Part shown: piece after piece, positions 15,114 to 19,249 of the stretch | How the letters are laid out: each line of letters opens with the position of its first letter | Position numbering within the stretch: position 1 is the first letter of the stretch | Assembly: GCA_963522035.1 (NCBI GenBank) | Contig: CAUQYP010000067.1 | Span: 1-19,249 of the forward strand | Origin: Noviherbaspirillum_A sp963522035 | GTDB lineage: Bacteria > Pseudomonadota > Gammaproteobacteria > Burkholderiales > Burkholderiaceae_D | Length of the DNA stretch: 19,249 bases | Reading direction: 5' to 3' | Translations under genes and position numbers: made by a program | The notes under the pieces: model-generated | Database searches by the model: none | What the model was told of the DNA's origin: nothing | What the model saw: only the letters and a program-made list of their open reading frames with translations

Positions 15114-16738
15114 GCGGCGGCTGGACCCAGCACTTGATCGTGACCCCGATGCTGATCCCGCTGCTGTTCGGCGCGCTGCAGGTTCCCGTCAATCACAGCC
15201 GCCATCGCCTGAAGCTGCTGCTTGGCGCAATCTCCGTGGCAGCGCTGCTGGCGAACGCCGTCATGCTGATGCGCCTGACCGACGGCGGCCACTGGCCGAA
15301 CGGCATCGGCGTCTACCTCGCGGCCAACTGGGCAGCCCCGTTCGGCATTGCGCTGCTGGCCGACCGCCTCTCGGCGCTGATGCTGCTGCTGACCGCGCTG
15401 CTGGCGGCCTGCACGCTGCTGTACTCGGCGCTGCGCTGGAGCCGCATCGGCGTGCATTACCATTCCTTCTTCCAGTTCCTGCTCATGGGCATCAACGGCG
15501 CGTTCCTGACCCATGACCTGTTCAACCTGTTCGTCTGCTTCGAGGTGATGCTGGCGGCCTCCTATGGCCTGCTCCTGCACGGCTACAACGCGGCCAGGCT
15601 GCAGGCCGGCATGCAGTACATCGCGGTCAACCTCGTCGCCTCGCTGCTATTCCTGATCGGCGTCGCCCTGGTCTATGCCAGCACCGGCACGCTCGGCATG
15701 AGCGACCTCGCCGCCCGCATCGCCAGCGCAAGCACGGCCGACATGGCGCTGCTGAAAGTCGGCATCGCGGTGCTGGTCATCGCCTTCCTGATCAAGAGCG
15801 CGATGTGGCCGCTGGGCTTCTGGCTGCCGACCACCTATGGCGCGGCATCGCCGCCGGTGGCGGCGATGCTGGTGCTGATGACCAAGGTGGGCGCCTACAT
15901 CATCCTGCGCCTCTGGCTGCTGGTGTTTTCCGGCGACGCCGGCGCGGCGGCGGGCTACGGAGCGGACCTGCTGCTCTGGGGCGGCATGGCCACCATCGTC
16001 TTCGGCGCGGCCGGCCTGCTTTCCAGCGAGACGGCCGGCAGGCTGGCAGGGTACGGCGCCATCGTGTCGTCCGGCACGCTGCTGGCCGTGATCGGCTACG
16101 GCCAGGCCTCGCTGGTGCCGGCCGGCCTGTACTACCTGCTGGGCTCGACTTTCGGCATGGCGGCATTCGTGCTCCTGATCGAGCTGATCGATCGCATCCG
16201 TTCGCCCGGCGCGGCGCTGCTGGCGGTGACCATGGAAGCGTTCGCCATCGAGGACGCGCCCGATCCGCCGGTCGGCGTGGGCATACCGGCGGCGCTCGCG
16301 TTCCTTGGCTTGTCGTTCGCCGCGTGCGCGCTGATTATCGCCGGCCTGCCGCCGCTGTCGGGCTTCATCGCCAAGTTCAGCCTGTTCCATGCGCTGCTCA
16401 ATCCGGTGGCGCCGGACGCGGCCATCGGCCCGGCCGGGTGGGTGCTGATGGCGCTGATCTTCCTGTCCGGCCTGGCCGCCATCATTTCGCTGATGCGCTT
16501 CGGCGTGCGCACCTTCTGGGCCGCCGGCACGGTGGCGCCGCCGCGGCTGCAGCTGACCGAAGCCGCGCCCATCGGCATGCTGCTGCTGCTGTGCATGGCG
16601 ATGACGGTGCAGGCCGGGCCGCTGCTCGACTACCTGGGCCGCACATCGGAAGGCCTGCATCGGCCAGGCGACTATATAGAAAGCGTCCGATCCGCACCGG
16701 TCACGCCGGGCCCAGCCAGCGAAGGAGGCAAACCGTGA
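15110..16738 (+). CDS. mrpD: Mrp antiporter subunit D (NuoM/N-like)
   Basis: This 542-residue polytopic protein is the second large antiporter-like subunit. Key charged residues are visible: E145 in LFVCFEVMLAASYGLLLHG and K229 in FLIKSAMWPLGFWLPTTYG. K259 follows in LVLMTKVGAYIILRLW, and the late helix reads LIIAGLPPLSGFIAKFSLF. These are the proton-path residues expected for MrpD. ATG 15110 is fixed by AAGGAG (15096-15101) eight bases upstream and by the four-base overlap with mrpC. The frame is open further upstream, but that part only overlaps mrpC. The C-terminal ~35 residues are hydrophilic. It ends in a GTGA overlap with mrpE. Confidence 0.95.
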   Translation: MSGGWTQHLIVTPMLIPLLFGALQVPVNHSRHRLKLLLGAISVAALLANAVMLMRLTDGGHWPNGIGVYLAANWAAPFGIALLADRLSALMLLLTALLAACTLLYSALRWSRIGVHYHSFFQFLLMGINGAFLTHDLFNLFVCFEVMLAASYGLLLHGYNAARLQAGMQYIAVNLVASLLFLIGVALVYASTGTLGMSDLAARIASASTADMALLKVGIAVLVIAFLIKSAMWPLGFWLPTTYGAASPPVAAMLVLMTKVGAYIILRLWLLVFSGDAGAAAGYGADLLLWGGMATIVFGAAGLLSSETAGRLAGYGAIVSSGTLLAVIGYGQASLVPAGLYYLLGSTFGMAAFVLLIELIDRIRSPGAALLAVTMEAFAIEDAPDPPVGVGIPAALAFLGLSFAACALIIAGLPPLSGFIAKFSLFHALLNPVAPDAAIGPAGWVLMALIFLSGLAAIISLMRFGVRTFWAAGTVAPPRLQLTEAAPIGMLLLLCMAMTVQAGPLLDYLGRTSEGLHRPGDYIESVRSAPVTPGPASEGGKP

Positions 16739-17226
16739 AGAAGTGGCTGCCTTTCCCCTGGGTGTCGGCAGCGCTCTTCGCGCTCTGGCTGGTGTTGAAC
16801 CAGACGTTGGAGCCTGCGCACCTGCTGCTGGGCGCGGGCCTGGGCATTGCCGTGCCGCTGCTCACGCGCAACCTGCAGCCGCTCGGCTATCCGGTGCTTG
16901 CCAAGCCCTATGTCTTCCTGCGCCTGCTGGCGATGTCCGGGGTGGAAATCGTGCGCTCGGGCCTGAACGTCGGCCGGGTCATCCTGTTCTCGAAGGCTGA
17001 CGGGCTCAATTCCCAGTTCATCACGATTCCGCTGGACCTGCGCAATCCGCACGGGCTGGCATTGCTGTCATGCCTGATCAACTCCACGCCCGGGACGGTA
17101 TGGGTCGAGATCCTGCCGGACCGGCATGCACTGGCGCTGCACGTGTTCGACCTGCATGACGAGCAGTGGTGGCGTGACACGATCAAGACACGCTATGAAC
17201 AACCCCTGATCCAGATTTTCGAATAG
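16735..17226 (+). CDS. mrpE: Mrp antiporter subunit E
   Basis: This 163-residue protein matches MrpE. Two N-terminal hydrophobic segments (VSAALFALWLVLNQTL and HLLLGAGLGIAVPLL) and a third (YVFLRLLAMSGVEIVRSGL) precede a cytoplasmic C-terminal domain. That domain has the family signature LLSCLINSTPGTVWVEI and ends in LHVFDLHDEQWW. In known systems MrpE is needed for full complex assembly and activity. The start is GTG 16735, overlapping the mrpD stop by four bases and preceded by AAGGAGG (16722-16728) six bases upstream, the strongest ribosome site in the operon. Confidence 0.94.
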   Translation: MKKWLPFPWVSAALFALWLVLNQTLEPAHLLLGAGLGIAVPLLTRNLQPLGYPVLAKPYVFLRLLAMSGVEIVRSGLNVGRVILFSKADGLNSQFITIPLDLRNPHGLALLSCLINSTPGTVWVEILPDRHALALHVFDLHDEQWWRDTIKTRYEQPLIQIFE

Positions 17227-17235
17227 GAGCCCATG

Positions 17236-17517
17236 ATGATGGCCACGCTGCTGCACTACTCCATCCTGTACGTATTCATCTGCGTGCTGCTTGCCATGCT
17301 GTTCTGCGCGGTCCGCCTGATCGCCGGGCCGTCGGCGCACGACCGCGTGCTGGCGCTCGATACTCTCTGGATGTGCGCAATGCAGCTGGCGCTGGTGCTG
17401 GGCATACTCTACGCCAGCGACGTGTACTTCGAGGCGGCGATGCTGATTGCGCTGCTGGGATTCGTGTCCACCATCGCGGTGGCCAAGTTCCTGATGCGCG
17501 GCGAGGTGATCGAATGA
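17236..17517 (+). CDS. mrpF: Mrp antiporter subunit F
   Basis: This 93-residue protein has three membrane helices and the MrpF signature RLIAGPSAHDRVLALDTLW between the first two. It is a small core subunit; in related systems MrpF has also been linked to bile-salt or cation efflux. Three ATG codons stand in a row at 17233, 17236 and 17239. AGGAG at 17225-17229 is only three bases from the first, so 17236 (six bases) or 17239 (nine) is the more likely start. The stop overlaps mrpG by four bases. Confidence 0.93.
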   Translation: MMATLLHYSILYVFICVLLAMLFCAVRLIAGPSAHDRVLALDTLWMCAMQLALVLGILYASDVYFEAAMLIALLGFVSTIAVAKFLMRGEVIE

Positions 17518-17888
17518 TGGCGCCCGGCGACATTCCCGCATGGGCGGCCATCCCGGTGGCGCTGCTGCTGGTTACCGGCGGCAGCATTATCGTGATCGGC
17601 GCGCTTGGCCTGCTGCGCCTGCCCACGTTCTACCAGCGCATCCATGGGCCCGCCATCACGGTCACCCTGGGGACCGGTTTCCTGCTGCTCGCCTCGATGC
17701 TGTATTTCTCCGTGCTGCGCTCGCGCCTCGTCACGCATGAGCTGATCATCGCGGCTTTCCTGTTGATGACCGCGCCGGTGGTGGCGATGATGATCATGCG
17801 CGCCGCCGTCTACCGCGACCTGCGCGCCGGCAAACGCGACACCGGCGCGGCTTCCGGCGACGTCTACCACCTGCCGCGGGAAGAATGA
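17514..17888 (+). CDS. mrpG: Mrp antiporter subunit G
   Basis: This 124-residue protein has three membrane helices and the MrpG signature GLLRLPTFYQRIHGPAITVTLGTG after the first. The C-terminal ~30 residues are hydrophilic (RDLRAGKRDTGAASGD...). ATG 17514 overlaps the mrpF stop (ATGA) and has GAGGTG five bases upstream; a second in-frame ATG follows at 17517. It is the last gene of the operon, converging on an outer-membrane protein gene 18 bp away. Confidence 0.93.
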   Translation: MMAPGDIPAWAAIPVALLLVTGGSIIVIGALGLLRLPTFYQRIHGPAITVTLGTGFLLLASMLYFSVLRSRLVTHELIIAAFLLMTAPVVAMMIMRAAVYRDLRAGKRDTGAASGDVYHLPREE

Positions 17889-17909
17889 CGGCCGGCCGGC
17901 CGCCGGTCA
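17886..17909. terminator. GC-rich inverted structure between mrpG and the convergent omp gene
   Basis: TGAC (17886-17889) and GTCA (17906-17909) bound a GGCCGG-rich self-complementary core between two convergent stop codons. It could terminate both transcripts. The stem is imperfect and has no U-tract. Confidence 0.35.
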
Positions 17910-18479
17910 GAACTTGTAGCGCAGGCCGACGGAAACCAACTGCGCCTTGGTATTGGCCTCATTCTTATCGAGCACCTTGCCGAAGTTTTCGTACTCGGCG
18001 ACGATGGCGAGCGCGGGCGTGACGCTGTAGGCCGCGCCGACGCCGAACATGCCGGTGGCATTGCCGGACCGGCCGTTTTTGGTGTCGCCATTCAACGTGA
18101 CGCTGCCTTTCGCATAATTGGCGGTGACGCCGCCCTTGGCGAACAGGGAGAACTGCGAACCCAGCGGCAGCGTGGCGGTGCCGGCCAGGTAGAGCACTTG
18201 CGCCTTGTAGCTCAACGAAGCGCTGTTAATGCCGTCAGTCGCCGAAGCGCTCAGCCGGCCGAGGTGCGCGTAGCCGAGTTCAATGCCGAAATGGTCGGTA
18301 AAGCCATAGCCGGCCAGCAGCTTGGCGCCGGTCTTGTCAGCGGTGGCGGAATCGCCGTCGACCGTCAGCTTGTGCTCGACGCTGCCGACGCTTGCGCCGA
18401 CATAGGCGCCGGCGGCTTGCGCGGCCAGCGGGAAGGCGAACGCCATGGTGGCCAGGGCAGCTGATAAATACTTGTTCAT
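17907..18479 (-). CDS. Small outer-membrane beta-barrel protein
   Basis: This 190-residue protein has a Sec signal peptide with likely cleavage after AQA (residue ~22). The mature part (~168 residues) shows alternating hydrophobic strands, for example AYVGASVGSVEHKLTV, KTGAKLLAGYGFTDHFGIELGYAHL and LAIVAEYENFG. It ends LVSVGLRYKF, a C-terminal Phe strand typical of barrels inserted by the BAM complex. Length and pattern fit an eight-stranded OmpA-like or OmpW-like barrel of the general OMP beta-barrel family; the exact role is unknown. ATG 18479 was chosen because the signal peptide starts there. A GGGA element lies about eight bases upstream. The frame continues upstream without signal features. 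A short inverted repeat (18519-18532) lies in its leader. Confidence 0.85.
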   Translation of the reverse strand: MNKYLSAALATMAFAFPLAAQAAGAYVGASVGSVEHKLTVDGDSATADKTGAKLLAGYGFTDHFGIELGYAHLGRLSASATDGINSASLSYKAQVLYLAGTATLPLGSQFSLFAKGGVTANYAKGSVTLNGDTKNGRSGNATGMFGVGAAYSVTPALAIVAEYENFGKVLDKNEANTKAQLVSVGLRYKF

Positions 18480-18794
18480 TACGGTATTCCCAAATGGATG
18501 TTTTATTCGGCGCACCGGCACTGAGGACAGTGAAAACAGGAAACATCATTCCTGCGGCGCGCCATGGCGAAGGGATTCTAGCTGAGGGAATTTCCATGTG
18601 GCAAGGATCGGTGGCCGATCCCGCAGCATTTCCAGGAACGCCGTGCGCCTGGAGCAACACCTCTTGTCGCTTCGGAAAGATGCCTGCCGGCGCGGTGGCA
18701 GTTCCCCGACGATTGTGCTTCGCCCAGCCACTGAACTTCACCCGGTCTCGTCTATCTATGCAGATAGTCTGTTCACGAGCCAAAGGTGCCTTCC
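18480..18794. other. Divergent intergenic region between omp and lipoprotein genes
   Basis: I see no gene here. Three inverted repeats are present. CACTG/CAGTG with a 4-nt loop lies at 18519-18532, in the omp leader. GGATCGG/CCGATCC with loop TGG lies at 18605-18621. CTATCT/AGATAG with loop ATGC lies at 18752-18767, about 27 bases before the lipoprotein start. The last is operator-like in position. No convincing promoter pair was found. Confidence 0.5.
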
Positions 18795-19064
18795 ATGCTG
18801 TCTCGCTCTTCTCCATCCCGATTTTCCATGCCTGCCATCACTATAGTGCTGCTGGTCGCGGCGCTTGCCGGCTGCGACAAGGGCGATGCCAATTCGAGCG
18901 CCTCCGGCGGTCCGGGCAACAGTACCGGCACGGCCACCGGCTCCACGTCCGGCGGATCGACCTCGGCGACCGTCGGGGCCGACAATGGCAGCGGCAAGCT
19001 GGGCGGGGCTGGTAGCGCCGGCGCTGGCGGCACGTCCGGCTCCGGCTCCGGCACCTCGCGCTAA
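18795..19064 (+). CDS. Small Gly/Ser/Thr-rich lipoprotein
   Basis: This 89-residue protein begins with a charged segment (MLSRSSPSRFS), a hydrophobic core (AITIVLLVAA) and a clear lipobox L-A-G-C27. The mature part (~63 residues) is almost entirely Gly, Ser, Thr and Ala, with a small charged patch (CDKGDAN) after the lipidated Cys. D at +2 would normally favour inner-membrane retention by the enterobacterial rule. I recognise no family; such low-complexity lipoproteins often act as flexible surface or periplasmic tethers. ATG 18795 has AAGG eight bases upstream; ATG 18828 would remove the charged part, and GTG 18786 is also open. Confidence 0.65.
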   Translation: MLSRSSPSRFSMPAITIVLLVAALAGCDKGDANSSASGGPGNSTGTATGSTSGGSTSATVGADNGSGKLGGAGSAGAGGTSGSGSGTSR

Positions 19065-19082
19065 TCGCTGGAGCAGCTTCGA

Positions 19083-19246
19083 GCTGACTTGCCAAAGCCG
19101 GCTTGTAAGCGACATTGCTTGCGCCGCGCAGCGACAGTTGCCCTTGCAGTTGCAGTTTGCTCGCGCAGCGACAGTTGCAGTTCTTTTTGCTTTGGCTTTT
19201 GACGCTGTCTTTGACGTGGATCCCCGTTAGACGGCGACGCGTCGCC
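19083..19246 (-). repeat. Inverted, most complete copy of the composite intergenic repeat
   Basis: Read on the minus strand it runs from a perfect 14-bp palindrome GGCGACGCGTCGCC (19233-19246) through AACGGGGATCCACGTCAAAG, a CAAAAGC-rich segment, and two 17-bp boxes GCAACTGTCGCTGCGCG (19162-19178 and 19125-19141). It ends in the tail (about 19084-19124). The boxes are identical to those at 30-46 and 60-76; the tail matches 73-117 with few differences. The CAACGG array is replaced by degenerate GCAACT units. This copy defines the order of parts for the family. Confidence 0.85.
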
Positions 19247-19249
19247 AGG

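Noticed and set aside
18337..19015. Overlapping frames of 150-200 codons on both strands around the omp leader
   Set aside because: They span a real gene start and an intergenic region with inverted repeats, and they contain no domain pattern.

Overview
The window is high-GC DNA (roughly two thirds GC by eye) from a Gram-negative bacterium. PsiF-type periplasmic proteins, a diacyl-lipoprotein signal, an outer-membrane barrel ending in Phe, and a group-2 Mrp antiporter with fused A and B subunits fit a betaproteobacterium, most likely Burkholderiales/Oxalobacteraceae. That placement is inference; there is no rRNA or tRNA to fix it.

Layout. (1) 1-118: a partial copy of a dispersed intergenic repeat made of a CAACGG hexamer array and two 17-bp boxes. 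(2) 143-6004, minus strand: an AhpD-like peroxidase-related protein and a very large helicase that joins a DnaQ-like exonuclease domain, a RecQ helicase and a UvrD/Rep helicase in one chain. (3) 6312-8195, plus strand: a small PsiF-family protein and a cardiolipin synthase/phospholipase D-family lipoprotein. (4) 8196-10269: an accessory-looking stretch with AT-richer flanks. It holds a small CxxC ORF, a perfect palindrome, a short previously hidden ORF two bases upstream of a YhcG/DUF1016 PD-(D/E)XK nuclease gene, and a second repeat copy. (5) 10270-11551: a second PsiF-family protein with two repeats, convergent with a universal stress protein, then a small exported hypothetical protein. (6) 11857-17888: a complete, tightly overlapping mrpAB-C-D-E-F-G operon for a Na+(K+)/H+ antiporter. 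(7) 17907-19246: a convergent outer-membrane beta-barrel gene, a Gly/Ser/Thr-rich lipoprotein, and a third repeat copy in inverted orientation.

How the genes work together. Only the Mrp operon is clearly one functional unit: six overlapping or closely spaced genes encode one multisubunit membrane antiporter. The exonuclease-RecQ-UvrD helicase is probably a self-contained DNA repair or processing machine. The DUF1016 nuclease looks like a separately acquired accessory gene. The least ordinary signals are the triple-domain helicase, the palindromes inside the DUF1016 coding sequence that encode a 13-residue repeat in its linker, the hidden ORF in front of that gene, and the three-copy composite repeat. 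I found no CRISPR array, transposase, integrase, tRNA or rRNA.
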